Source: Bacteroidaceae bacterium | GTDB lineage: Bacteria; Bacteroidota; Bacteroidia; Bacteroidales; Bacteroidaceae | DNA: 39,206 nt | NCBI GenBank assembly: GCA_017617335.1 | Contig: JAFZWK010000042.1 | Coordinates: 1-39,206 of the forward strand | Direction: 5' to 3' | Notes under the pieces: generated by a model | Seen by the model: only the letters and a program-made list of their open reading frames with translations | Told to the model about the DNA's origin: nothing | Databases searched by the model: none | Shown here: in pieces, positions 1 to 8,096 of the stretch | Numbering within the stretch: position 1 is the stretch's first letter | Layout: every line of letters starts with the position of its first letter | Program-made: the position numbers and the translations under genes

Positions 1-152
1 AGTTATAATGATTATAAAGAGCGGTATACCCCTCGTTTTTTAATTGTCACAACTGTAACTGTCACACACGTTGATCTTCTCTACAATGCCCTTGAGCTCG
101 TTGGAGGTCGTTCGCAGCGAGACTGGCTTACGGTCCGATGTATGCGAAGCAG

Positions 153-182
153 AAAAAAACTCCCACCCTGAGAGTCGGGAGT
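153..182 (-). terminator. Intrinsic terminator of the SRP RNA candidate
   Basis: On the minus strand a CTCCC/GGGAG stem (160-164 with 177-181, extended by one A-T pair) encloses a 12-nt loop and is followed at once by seven T residues (159-153). Confidence 0.8.
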
Positions 183-312
183 GAGAGCTTTGAACTGGAT
201 TATTGAAAGAACCTGTCGCTTCCTTACGGAGCCAGGCGGATTTTCCTCCTTAATAAATGTCCGATGTGGAATATCCTATCGCATCAGATGCGAGTGCATG
301 GTTTTACAAAAA
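153..312 (-). ncRNA. ffs: Signal recognition particle RNA (4.5S type), candidate
   Basis: On the minus strand, positions 236 to 212 carry a CCUGG / CUCC / GUAA / GGAAGC / GACAGG arrangement. This resembles the helix-8 core of bacterial SRP RNA: a GNRA tetraloop closed by UCC/GGA, with the AGC-rich internal loop bound by Ffh. The flanks can pair into a longer rod (an A-rich 5' side against UUCUUUC, then UUAUU against AAUAA), as expected for the small bacterial form. A TAnnTTTG promoter element lies upstream (327-320) and a strong intrinsic terminator downstream (182-153), giving a transcript of about 160 nt. The 5' boundary is estimated from the promoter; the mature RNA may be shorter. The 5' part holds a 15-bp inverted repeat at 279-293. 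The core is recalled rather than searched, and its 5' internal loop has one base more than in E. coli. Confidence 0.65.
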
Positions 313-319
313 ACTGTTG

Positions 320-327
320 CAAATATA
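320..327 (-). promoter_or_regulatory. -7 promoter element for the SRP RNA candidate
   Basis: The minus strand reads TATATTTG here, a match to the Bacteroidetes -7 consensus TAnnTTTG. No good -33 TTTG lies at the usual 19-21 bp. It lies about 85 bp before the conserved SRP core and would start transcription near 312. Confidence 0.5.
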
Positions 328-453
328 CAAAGAATAATCAGAAATGTTTGTATAATTCGCAAAAAAACAGCACGACATATCTGATAGATGGAAGATGGAA
401 GAAGTATGAAGCCTTGAATTTTTGTGGGAAATGGCATTTTTTGTTGAACATTC

Positions 454-484
454 TTGTGGGGAATGAATTAATTCACTATCTTTG
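454..484 (+). promoter_or_regulatory. Promoter of the fasciclin lipoprotein gene
   Basis: TTG at 454-456, a 20-bp spacer and TATCTTTG at 477-484 match the Bacteroidetes -33/-7 pattern. Transcription would begin near 490, leaving about 48 nt of leader before the ATG at 538. Confidence 0.6.
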
Positions 485-537
485 ATACCGGCATAGTTGG
501 TTCCTCTTGTATAAAAAGGAATAAAGTAAGACGAGAT

Positions 538-2757
538 ATGAGCAAGTTATCAATCCGGTTTTGTAAAGGGCATAAGGTGCGTTCCGTCTGGGACGAGGAA
601 CACAGCAGGGGGTTGAAGCGAATCCCATTCCTCTCTCTTCTGGTGCTGCTGATGCTTCCCCTCTTGGGATGTCAGGAGAGCATAGACACCTCGGCACGCT
701 ATGTCTTCAGCCGGAATACGGTGGTCAGCTATCTGGAGAAGCATCCCGACGACTACTCGGAATACGTCGGTCTGCTGAAGACGGTACCCGTCAGCAGCCG
801 AAGCCAGTCGACCCTCTACCAGCTTCTCTCGGCACGCGGCAACTACACGTGCTTTGCCCCCACCAACCAGGCTATCCACGACTATCTGCAGCAGCTGGTG
901 GACACGGGTTTCATCGCCACGCCCTCGTGGGATGCCTTCCGCGCCTTCCCCGACAGCACGAAACTCGATTCCATCCGTGCCGTCATCGTCAAGAACAGCA
1001 TCATCGACGGGGCAGACCTCATCACGCAACGCTTCACCCTCTCTCTGTTCCCTACACAAAGGAACGGCGAGTTCCCCCTGGCTAACCTGGCTGACCACAA
1101 GCTGACCGTATTCTGGCCCGAGAACAGCGCGGGCGAGTACTACATCAACGGCTCTTGCCTCGTGGACGACGTGAACCGCGACATCGAGGTACTAAACGGG
1201 GTAATCCATCAGATTCATCGTGTCATCGCTCCCAACGACATCAACGCAGCCATGTTCTTCCAGGACATCCTCGACAATCGGCGCGAGGGCTATCTAGTCT
1301 TTGCGCGTGCCCTACAGGCGTGCGGATTGCTGGACACCCTTCAGACCGTGCGCGACGAGGTCTACGAAAGTCTCTATCAGCGGGGCCTCATCCCTGACCT
1401 CGAGGAATTTCTCCACAAGGGATTCGTTGACCATCGCCCCAATCAGGACGCCACAGCCTACGCGCCGCCCCACCGTCTCATCGGTTTCACCTTCTTCCCC
1501 GAGACCGATGATTTCTGGCGAGAGCAGGGAATTGACCCCCAGAGCGGGAATCTGCTGGAGGAACTGACAAGATGGATCGTGGACAACCATCAGTATTCAG
1601 AAGACTATAACCTGAGGGCCGACGACAACTACACTTCGCCCGACAACATGCTTTACCAGTGGACGACGTATCACATCCTGCCCATGCGTCTGCAAGCCAA
1701 CAAGATGGTCTACCACGAGAATGAATACGGATACACGTGGAGGAATCCTTACCGATACACCTGCCCTGTCTATGAATACTACACTACGATGGGGACACGC
1801 CGACTGCTGAAACTCTATGAGTCGTCACTCTCCAACGGAGTCTGCCTGAACCGTTTCCCCATCACCGACAACGGACGCCGAGGCACAGGGCGCGAGATAG
1901 CCTGTGACCCGAAGAAGGAGGGATGCCGAGTGGACAGGGAAGGCCCTCTCACCGTAGTCAACGATTTGGTCAACGCGGCCATCTATCCCATCGACCGCCC
2001 CCTCTCCTACAGCGACGAAGTGCGCAACTACCTCTCGCAAGAGCGAATCCGGTTCGACGGAATGGCCCTCTTCCCTGAAGCCATGACCAACGAGATACGC
2101 AAGAAGGACTCCAACCAAGACCAGTTCATGCACATCTACATTCCCCCCAACAGCATCTACCAGTACTTCAGCAACATGAGCGTCAACGACGATGCCATGT
2201 TCGTCTATTTCAACGGATACCACTACGACTGGGAGAACTACACCAACGACGAGATGAAGGCTATCGGTAATTACGACATGACCTTCACCCTGCCACCTGT
2301 ACCGCGACGAGGGACCTATGAACTCCGCTACAAGGTGATTGCCACTGGAGCACGCGGCATCTCGCAAGTCTACTTCGGCTCTGATCCCCAGAACCTTCAT
2401 GTGGCGGGCATCCCCATCGACCTGCGCATGGATCTCACCAATCCCATCACTGGATGGGAGGCCGATACCGACGACATGGACTACAACGAGGAAATAGACC
2501 ACCGCATGAGAAACAACGGATTCATGAACGGAGCTCTCTCGGTGACCAGCGCAGGCTCCACAGGACGAACCGAGCGACACAATGACATCTGCCTACGACG
2601 CATCCTCCTGCGCCAGACCTTAGACCCAGCCGAAACCTATTACCTGCGGTTCAAGTCCCTGCTCGACAAGCAGACCAACGAGCTCTATATGGACTACATC
2701 GAGCTATGCCCCAAGGAAGTCTACGACAACCCTGAGAAGCCAGAAGACATCTGGTAG
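538..2757 (+). CDS. Fasciclin-domain lipoprotein
   Basis: A 739-residue surface or periplasmic lipoprotein. A hydrophobic stretch (about residues 31-43) ends in LLGC, so C45 is the likely lipidated cysteine. A fasciclin (FAS1) domain follows at about 55-250, shown by a YTCFAPTNQAIHDYL segment and the later NGVIHQIHRVI box typical of the fold; a second weaker FAS1-like region may cover about 255-420. The C-terminal 250 residues are beta-rich and unassigned. FAS1 lipoproteins in Bacteroidetes are often companions of SusC/SusD loci, but none is seen here. The start is uncertain: from ATG 538 the signal peptide has a 30-residue N-region, whereas a TTG at 613 gives a compact KRIPFLSLL-type signal peptide. 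Exact role unknown; adhesion or glycan binding is inference. Confidence 0.8.
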   Translation: MSKLSIRFCKGHKVRSVWDEEHSRGLKRIPFLSLLVLLMLPLLGCQESIDTSARYVFSRNTVVSYLEKHPDDYSEYVGLLKTVPVSSRSQSTLYQLLSARGNYTCFAPTNQAIHDYLQQLVDTGFIATPSWDAFRAFPDSTKLDSIRAVIVKNSIIDGADLITQRFTLSLFPTQRNGEFPLANLADHKLTVFWPENSAGEYYINGSCLVDDVNRDIEVLNGVIHQIHRVIAPNDINAAMFFQDILDNRREGYLVFARALQACGLLDTLQTVRDEVYESLYQRGLIPDLEEFLHKGFVDHRPNQDATAYAPPHRLIGFTFFPETDDFWREQGIDPQSGNLLEELTRWIVDNHQYSEDYNLRADDNYTSPDNMLYQWTTYHILPMRLQANKMVYHENEYGYTWRNPYRYTCPVYEYYTTMGTRRLLKLYESSLSNGVCLNRFPITDNGRRGTGREIACDPKKEGCRVDREGPLTVVNDLVNAAIYPIDRPLSYSDEVRNYLSQERIRFDGMALFPEAMTNEIRKKDSNQDQFMHIYIPPNSIYQYFSNMSVNDDAMFVYFNGYHYDWENYTNDEMKAIGNYDMTFTLPPVPRRGTYELRYKVIATGARGISQVYFGSDPQNLHVAGIPIDLRMDLTNPITGWEADTDDMDYNEEIDHRMRNNGFMNGALSVTSAGSTGRTERHNDICLRRILLRQTLDPAETYYLRFKSLLDKQTNELYMDYIELCPKEVYDNPEKPEDIW

Positions 2758-2906
2758 GAAACCGCCAGAGCTGGCTTGACGGCTGCCACAACCTTATTTT
2801 CCGCGCTACAGGACTTCAGCACTCCAGGACATTGACTCAAAATTACCGAAGTTACTGGCTCTTGCAACAGTTTTACAAAAGAGAACATTCGATTTTCGCC
2901 TTTTTA

Positions 2907-2938
2907 TTTGGTTACCTCATCATGGTTTTGTATTTTTG
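2907..2938 (+). promoter_or_regulatory. Promoter of the symporter-GH16 gene cluster
   Basis: TTTG at 2907-2910, a 20-bp spacer and TATTTTTG at 2931-2938 match the Bacteroidetes consensus. The start codon is 42 bp downstream of the -7 box. No comparable promoter is evident before 9545, so this probably drives the genes up to 9401. Confidence 0.65.
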
Positions 2939-2980
2939 TAGCAGAAAAGACATATTTACCAACACAAGAATATCCCTACC

Positions 2981-5014
2981 ATGACACTCATCCAGAGAAT
3001 CAAAATGCCATTGCTGCTGCGTGTGGTCGTTGCCATCTCTCTTGGCGTGATGCTGGGACGGCTGATGCCTGAATGGGGAGTGGCGGTGTTCACTACCTTC
3101 AACGCTGTTTTCTCGTCGTTCCTGAAGTTCCTGATTCCCTTGATCATTGTGGGCCTGGTGATGCCCTCCATTTCCGATATCGGACGCTCGGCGGGTCGGC
3201 TGCTGCTCCTTACGGTGTGCATCGCTTACGGCTCGACAATACTCTCTGGACTGTTCTCCTATGGTGTCTCGGCCTCTGTGTTCCCCCATCTGCTGCCTTC
3301 CACAGGGGTTCTCCAGACGGTGGACAGCAACACGACCAGCATAGCCCCTTACTTCACGCTTGCCATTCCTCCGCTTTTGGATGTGATGAGCGCTTTGGTG
3401 CTGGCTTTCACGGCAGGTCTGGGGATGGCCTATCTGAACCTGCCCCGCATGAAGGATCTGGCTGACGAGATGAAGGTGCTGATAGAGAAGACGATTGCCG
3501 TGGTGGTCATTCCCTTGCTACCCCTCTACATCTTCGGCATCTTTCTGGAGATGACGCGCACAGGTCAGGCTTGGCACATCCTGATGACTTTCGCCTCCAT
3601 TATCGGTGTCATCTTCGGTATGCACATTGTGCTCCTGCTCATCCAATACTGCATCGCAGGAGTCGTGGTGCGGCGCAACCCGTTCCGCTTGTTGGCGACC
3701 ATGATGCCAGCCTATTTCACGGCCCTGGGAACGTCTTCTTCGGCTGCCACCATACCTGTGACTGTACGCCAGGCACAACGGATGAACGTTTCGAAGGAGG
3801 TCACGGATTTCGCCATACCCTTGTGCGCAACCATCCACATGAGTGGCTCGTGCATGAAGATTACTGCCTGTGCTGTAGCGCTGATGCTGATGCAGGGGCT
3901 GACGTTCACCACACCCATGTTTGTGGGCTTTGTGATGATGCTGGGAGTGATGATGGTGGCTTCGCCAGGGGTGCCAGGTGGTGCGATCATGGCTTCGCTG
4001 GGTGTGCTGTCGTCATTGCTTGGCTTCGGCGAGCAGGACTGCGCCCTGATGATTGCCCTCTACATCGCTATGGACTCGTTCGGCACAGCTTGCAACGTTA
4101 CTGGCGACGGAGCTATCTCGCTGATTGTGGATCGTGTTCATCACGCTCGCATGAGCAGTCAGAATCAGGGACAGAACAAGTTGAAATCCGGCTTTTGTCT
4201 GGTTGTCCCCTTCCTTTTCGCCTTTTGTACCCTCTCTACTCCCTTGCAGGCCAAAGCCAAGACACGTAACTCGTCCCAGCGACAAGGCTGGGAGCTCGTG
4301 TGGAACGACGAGTTCAATGGTCGGAGCCTTTCTGATGTGTGGACACGCATCCCTCGATTCCATCACCCATCGGAGTGGAACAAATACATGAGTACCGATG
4401 ACCGTCTTTTTCGTGTCCGCCGTGGACGACTCATCCTTTATGGCCGCACCAACGATTACCTGCCTCAGGACACAGCCAGCTTCCTGACAGGTGGAGTCTA
4501 CACTCGTGGCAAGATACTCTTCCAGCGTGGTCGCATCGACATTCGCCTTCGCATGGACGACGCGTCAGGTGCCTGGCCTGCCGCCTGGCTCCTTCCCGAG
4601 GGACGATGGCCTCACGATGGCGAGATAGACATCATGGAACGTTTGAACTACGACTCCATTGCCCACCAGACGGTTCATTCCTACACTACCGAATACGATA
4701 CCATCGGCCGCAAGACACAACCCTGGCACATCACGGCACCCATACGCAAGGGAAAATGGAACGTCTACAGCGTGGAGCTTTATCCAGACAGCATGAGTTT
4801 CTTCATCAATGGCCAACACACCTTCACCTACTGCCGCCAGTCAGAATTGGGTCCCGAACAGTATCCCTACGACCGCCCCATGTACCTGTTGCTCGACATG
4901 CAGCTAGGAGCTTACTGGTTGGGACGTGTCAACCCTAAGGAGCTGCCCTATCGCTACCAGATAGACTACGTGAGATTCTACAAGAAACGAATTGGGGGTG
5001 ACCAGAGAGACTAA
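2981..5014 (+). CDS. SDF-family sodium:amino acid/dicarboxylate symporter fused to GH16 glycoside hydrolase
   Basis: One 677-residue frame joins two proteins. Residues 1-390 are a complete SDF (glutamate transporter family) symporter: multiple membrane helices, the GTSSSAATIPVT serine-rich hairpin, the SPGVPGGA hairpin and the DSFGTACNVTGD substrate/ion motif (365-376). The position that is Arg in acidic-substrate members is Gly368, so a neutral substrate is more likely than dicarboxylate or glutamate. Residues 391-436 look like a signal peptide or single helix (Met391, hydrophobic GFCLVVPFLFAFCTLS). Residues about 437-672 are GH16, with WNDEFNG near the start and the catalytic EIDIME motif (nucleophile E548, acid/base E553), suggesting a laminarinase or beta-glucanase. 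The extra helix would place GH16 in the periplasm. Internal initiation at Met391 (position 4151) could also yield a separate secreted enzyme. No stop or frameshift separates the parts. Confidence 0.85.
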   Translation: MTLIQRIKMPLLLRVVVAISLGVMLGRLMPEWGVAVFTTFNAVFSSFLKFLIPLIIVGLVMPSISDIGRSAGRLLLLTVCIAYGSTILSGLFSYGVSASVFPHLLPSTGVLQTVDSNTTSIAPYFTLAIPPLLDVMSALVLAFTAGLGMAYLNLPRMKDLADEMKVLIEKTIAVVVIPLLPLYIFGIFLEMTRTGQAWHILMTFASIIGVIFGMHIVLLLIQYCIAGVVVRRNPFRLLATMMPAYFTALGTSSSAATIPVTVRQAQRMNVSKEVTDFAIPLCATIHMSGSCMKITACAVALMLMQGLTFTTPMFVGFVMMLGVMMVASPGVPGGAIMASLGVLSSLLGFGEQDCALMIALYIAMDSFGTACNVTGDGAISLIVDRVHHARMSSQNQGQNKLKSGFCLVVPFLFAFCTLSTPLQAKAKTRNSSQRQGWELVWNDEFNGRSLSDVWTRIPRFHHPSEWNKYMSTDDRLFRVRRGRLILYGRTNDYLPQDTASFLTGGVYTRGKILFQRGRIDIRLRMDDASGAWPAAWLLPEGRWPHDGEIDIMERLNYDSIAHQTVHSYTTEYDTIGRKTQPWHITAPIRKGKWNVYSVELYPDSMSFFINGQHTFTYCRQSELGPEQYPYDRPMYLLLDMQLGAYWLGRVNPKELPYRYQIDYVRFYKKRIGGDQRD

Positions 5015-5039
5015 AAAAACGATAATATTCAGAAATAAC

Positions 5040-5810
5040 ATGGACAGAACAATCGACCTTATGGTGAGCGCCTATGGCTTCACACGCGACCTGACGTATG
5101 ACATGGCCCTGCTTCCCTGGGGAGCCACAGAACCCCACAACCTGCATCTGCCTTACCTGACGGATGCTATCCTGAGTCACGACGTGGCGGTGGATGCTGC
5201 TGCTCTGGCCTTGAAGCAATACGGCAAACGCTGCATGGTGATGCCCCCCGTCTGCTTGGGCAGCCAGAATCAGGGACAGCGTGAGCTGAAATTCTGCGTG
5301 CATGCCAGCTACAATACCCAACGCGCCATCCTTACTGATACGGTGGCCTCGCTCCATTACCAAGGACTGCGGCGACTGCTCATCGTGAATGGACACGGCG
5401 GCAACTCCTTCAAGAACATGATACGCGACCTCAACGTGGAGTTTCCTGATATGGTGGTCGCTGTCTCTGACTGGTTCCGCGTGATGCCTGCCAAGGATTT
5501 CTTCGACCAGCCAGGTGACCATGCCGACGAGCTGGAAACGAGCGTGATGATGCATTATCATCCCGAACTGGTGGACCTCTCGATGGCAGGTGACGGCAGG
5601 ACAGGCGGCTGGGCTCTGCCTTCGCTGCAGGAGGGCGTGGCTTGGATGCCTCGGCGATGGGACAAGGTGAGTCGCGATACAGGGGTTGGCGATCCGCGTG
5701 CCTCCACCGCTGAGAAGGGCAAGCGGTTTGCACAGGCTGTTGCACAAAAATACGCCTCGCTCATTCGCGAGATGTGTGAGGCAGAGGATTATTACCTGCC
5801 TTTACCCTAA
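5040..5810 (+). CDS. Creatininase-family amidohydrolase
   Basis: A 256-residue cytoplasmic protein of the creatininase/creatinine amidohydrolase family, di-metal enzymes that cleave amide bonds or act on related substrates. The metal-site segment ATEPHNLHLPYLTDA is present (E31, H33, H36, D42), followed by NGHGGNSF and the DHADELETS segment, all family signatures; the length is normal for the family. The ATG at 5040 lies 25 bp after the previous stop; an upstream in-frame start would add 16 poorly conserved residues and overlap the preceding gene. Its place among sugar genes suggests a sugar-amide or lactone-like substrate rather than creatinine, which is inference. Confidence 0.85.
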   Translation: MDRTIDLMVSAYGFTRDLTYDMALLPWGATEPHNLHLPYLTDAILSHDVAVDAAALALKQYGKRCMVMPPVCLGSQNQGQRELKFCVHASYNTQRAILTDTVASLHYQGLRRLLIVNGHGGNSFKNMIRDLNVEFPDMVVAVSDWFRVMPAKDFFDQPGDHADELETSVMMHYHPELVDLSMAGDGRTGGWALPSLQEGVAWMPRRWDKVSRDTGVGDPRASTAEKGKRFAQAVAQKYASLIREMCEAEDYYLPLP

Positions 5811-5846
5811 CAACAGAAGTTTAACAACAATCATACAATAAGAATT

Positions 5847-6752
5847 ATGAACAGGAATTACTTTACCTTGTTGATGGTCATGGTCATGGCCTTCGGCACT
5901 CAAGAGATTTGTGTTGCAAAGAAAAAAACGTCGCCCATCACCATCGGATGCATCGTGGGTGCAGGCGGCGATGTGGATGCTACATTCAGGAATCTGCAGG
6001 AAATGGGCTTCACTTCGTGTCAGATAGGATTCCCATCGAACTACACCCAAGAGACGATCGACAAACTGAATGCGGCTCGCGAGAAGTACGGCATCAAGAT
6101 TACCACCGTCATCACCATACCAGGACGCTGCGTGTGGAACTTCACCGAGGGGCCATCAACCATCGGCCTTGTTCCCTTTGAGGGGCGCGAGCAGAAACTG
6201 GTCGAGTATCGCAAGTGTATTGATTTCTGCCAGAAAGCAAAGATTCCAGCCATGCACTCCCACTTCGGCTTTATTCCTGAAGACCCTGCTACTGAACAGT
6301 ACAAGACGTTCATCGTTGCCATGAAAGAACTGGCCACCTACGCCAAGAATCGTGGCGTTGACATCTACTTTGAGACAGGACAGGAAACGCCAACTGCCTT
6401 GCTCCGCACCATCAAGGACATCGGCACAGGCAACTGCTTCATCAATTGCGACACAGCCAATCTGCTGCTCTATGGCAAGGCAAATCCCACGGATGCCATT
6501 CGTCAGTTCGGCCATCTGGTGCGCGACATGCACGCCAAGGACGGCACCTATCCCTCTGCCGATGATCCCTATCATTTGGGACAAGAGAAGCCCATTCCTG
6601 AGGGTGACGTTGATTTCCCTGCCATCATCAAGCTCCTGAAACAGCAAGGCTATACTGGAGCCATTACCATCGAGTACGAGATGAGCGACAGGACGACGGA
6701 TTACATGGTCAAGACACGCAAGTATCTACAAAAGCTCATCGACAAAAACTAA
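5847..6752 (+). CDS. Secreted sugar phosphate isomerase/epimerase-like TIM-barrel protein
   Basis: A 301-residue protein of the AP-endonuclease-2/xylose isomerase-like TIM-barrel superfamily. An N-terminal signal peptide (about residues 1-24, hydrophobic LLMVMVMAFG) sends it to the periplasm, so the usual 'sugar phosphate' label is doubtful. Likely metal ligands are E176 (YFETGQE), D202 (NCDTANLL), H229 (DMHAKDG) and E276 (TIEYE), in the family's usual order. It lies 36 bp after the creatininase and before two Gfo/Idh/MocA oxidoreductases. That pairing recurs in Bacteroidetes, where such proteins can act as epimerases or as lyases/hydratases on keto-sugars. The reaction here cannot be read from sequence. 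Confidence 0.85.
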   Translation: MNRNYFTLLMVMVMAFGTQEICVAKKKTSPITIGCIVGAGGDVDATFRNLQEMGFTSCQIGFPSNYTQETIDKLNAAREKYGIKITTVITIPGRCVWNFTEGPSTIGLVPFEGREQKLVEYRKCIDFCQKAKIPAMHSHFGFIPEDPATEQYKTFIVAMKELATYAKNRGVDIYFETGQETPTALLRTIKDIGTGNCFINCDTANLLLYGKANPTDAIRQFGHLVRDMHAKDGTYPSADDPYHLGQEKPIPEGDVDFPAIIKLLKQQGYTGAITIEYEMSDRTTDYMVKTRKYLQKLIDKN

Positions 6753-6882
6753 ATAGTAAATGGTAAATGATAAATAGTAAATGGTAATGGGACTCCGAGC
6801 TTGCTCGCCTGAGCACCAACCGGAGCGCAAGAAATAGTAAATGGTAAATAGTAAATAGCAAATGATATGGTAGCAAATGATA
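6751..6882 (+). repeat. Block of AATAGTAAATGGTAAAT-type short repeats around a small GC-rich core
   Basis: AAATAGTAAATGGTAAAT-like units occur at 6751-6769, 6771-6787 and 6832-6857. They flank a non-repeated GC-rich core (6790-6831) that can fold: CTCCG (6793-6797) pairs with CGGAG (6821-6825), and CGAGC/GCTCG (6796-6800, 6803-6807) forms a tight hairpin. A 12-bp direct repeat TAGCAAATGATA lies at 6856-6867 and 6871-6882, the second copy inside the first codons of the next gene. The block abuts the stop codon of the gene before it and reaches into the start of the next. Confidence 0.75.
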
Positions 6883-8069
6883 CGATAAACATAGCCCTCA
6901 TCGGATGCCGAGGCATGGGATGGGCTGACCTCAACGCCATGATGCAGAACCCTGGAGTGCAACTGGTGGCCTTGTGTGATGTAGACAAGGAGGTCCTCGA
7001 TAAGCGGACTGCTGAGGCAGAGAAGATCTGGGGCCGTCGTCCACGACAGGAGCGCGACTACCGACGGATTTTGGAAAGTAAGGACATTGATGCTGTCATC
7101 ATAGGTACGCCCGACCACTGGCATTGCCTCATCATGACTGATGCATGCTCGGCCGGCAAGGATGTCTATGTGGAAAAGCCTGCAGCCAACAGCATCGCTG
7201 AGTGTGATGCCATGCTAGCCGCTCAGCAACGCTACGGTCGTGTGGTGCAGGTAGGACAGCAGAAACATAGCGCAGAGCATTGGAAACAGCTCCACGACTT
7301 CATAGCAAGCGGCCGTCTAGGTCGCATCGGACGCATCAACATTTGGGCCAATTTCACCTATGTGGTGTTGAAGGAATTGGCTCCTGACGCAGAACCGCCT
7401 GCCACGCTCGACTATGACATGTGGCTCGGCCCTGCACCTCAGCGTCCCTATAGCCGGACTCGCAACGTCAGCTGGCGCTGTTTCTGGGACTATGGTGGCG
7501 GACTGATGACCGACATGGGACCTCATCTGCTGGATATGGCTCTTTGGGACATGAACGTCACGGAAACACCACTCAAGGTATCTGCCCTTGGTGGCAACTT
7601 CGTTGATCCAAACAACAAGGCTGAGACGTTCGACACCCTCAGCGTTAACTTTGAGCTAAAGGACTTCAGCATATTCTGGAACAATACAGCTATCGCATCA
7701 GGTCCTTATGGAAGTGTCAACGGACTCGAGTTCATTGGCCAAAACGGCACGGTTATCACCAACTACGACTGGTGGGAAGTGTTGCCTCATGGCGGACGCA
7801 TGGAACCCATGAAGGTGATGGCGACTCCCGGCGAACATGTAGTCCACACAGGAAACTTCCTGGAATGTGTCCGTTCGCGTCAATTCGACCAGTTGGCCTG
7901 CCCCATCACTCATGGAGTCCTGTGTGCCAAGTTCGCCCATCTGGGTAACATCGCCGCACGTACAGGGAAGGTGCTTCGTTATGATGACCAGAACCACACC
8001 TTCCACGACAAGACAGCAGACAAGCTGATCGCTCACCCCTATCGTAAACCTTGGAAAATGTTCAGATAA
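6867..8069 (+). CDS. Gfo/Idh/MocA-family oxidoreductase without export signal
   Basis: A 400-residue NAD(P)-dependent oxidoreductase. The Rossmann motif ALIGCRGMGW lies at residues 10-19, the EKP motif carries the catalytic lysine K104 (VYVEKPA), and the C-terminal alpha/beta domain has TDMGPHLLDMALW with D216 and H220. It is a close paralog of the next gene, with 26- and 31-bp identical DNA runs (7113-7138 with 8442-8467; 7152-7182 with 8481-8511). Unlike the paralog it has no Tat signal: its start codon directly adjoins the Rossmann strand and lies at the edge of a short-repeat block. It is thus either truly cytoplasmic or has lost its 5' end. The substrate is probably a sugar or glycoside hydroxyl, oxidised to a ketone. 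Confidence 0.88.
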   Translation: MVANDTINIALIGCRGMGWADLNAMMQNPGVQLVALCDVDKEVLDKRTAEAEKIWGRRPRQERDYRRILESKDIDAVIIGTPDHWHCLIMTDACSAGKDVYVEKPAANSIAECDAMLAAQQRYGRVVQVGQQKHSAEHWKQLHDFIASGRLGRIGRINIWANFTYVVLKELAPDAEPPATLDYDMWLGPAPQRPYSRTRNVSWRCFWDYGGGLMTDMGPHLLDMALWDMNVTETPLKVSALGGNFVDPNNKAETFDTLSVNFELKDFSIFWNNTAIASGPYGSVNGLEFIGQNGTVITNYDWWEVLPHGGRMEPMKVMATPGEHVVHTGNFLECVRSRQFDQLACPITHGVLCAKFAHLGNIAARTGKVLRYDDQNHTFHDKTADKLIAHPYRKPWKMFR

Positions 8070-8096
8070 TAACAATTAAAATTAGCTATACGTCCT

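Noticed and set aside
62-84. Extra copy of the 22-bp repeat
   Set aside because: Only a partial match (CACACGTTGATCTTC) as a single unit; within what chance could give.
181-485. Small plus-strand ORFs at the left edge
   Set aside because: They overlap the SRP RNA candidate and its promoter on the other strand and show no coding features.
2761-2800. Terminator after the fasciclin gene
   Set aside because: A GCCAG/CTGGC hairpin exists, but its loop is only two bases and no T tract follows.
6751-6866. Insertion sequence between the TIM-barrel and oxidoreductase genes
   Set aside because: No transposase and no clear terminal inverted repeats; described as a short-repeat block instead.
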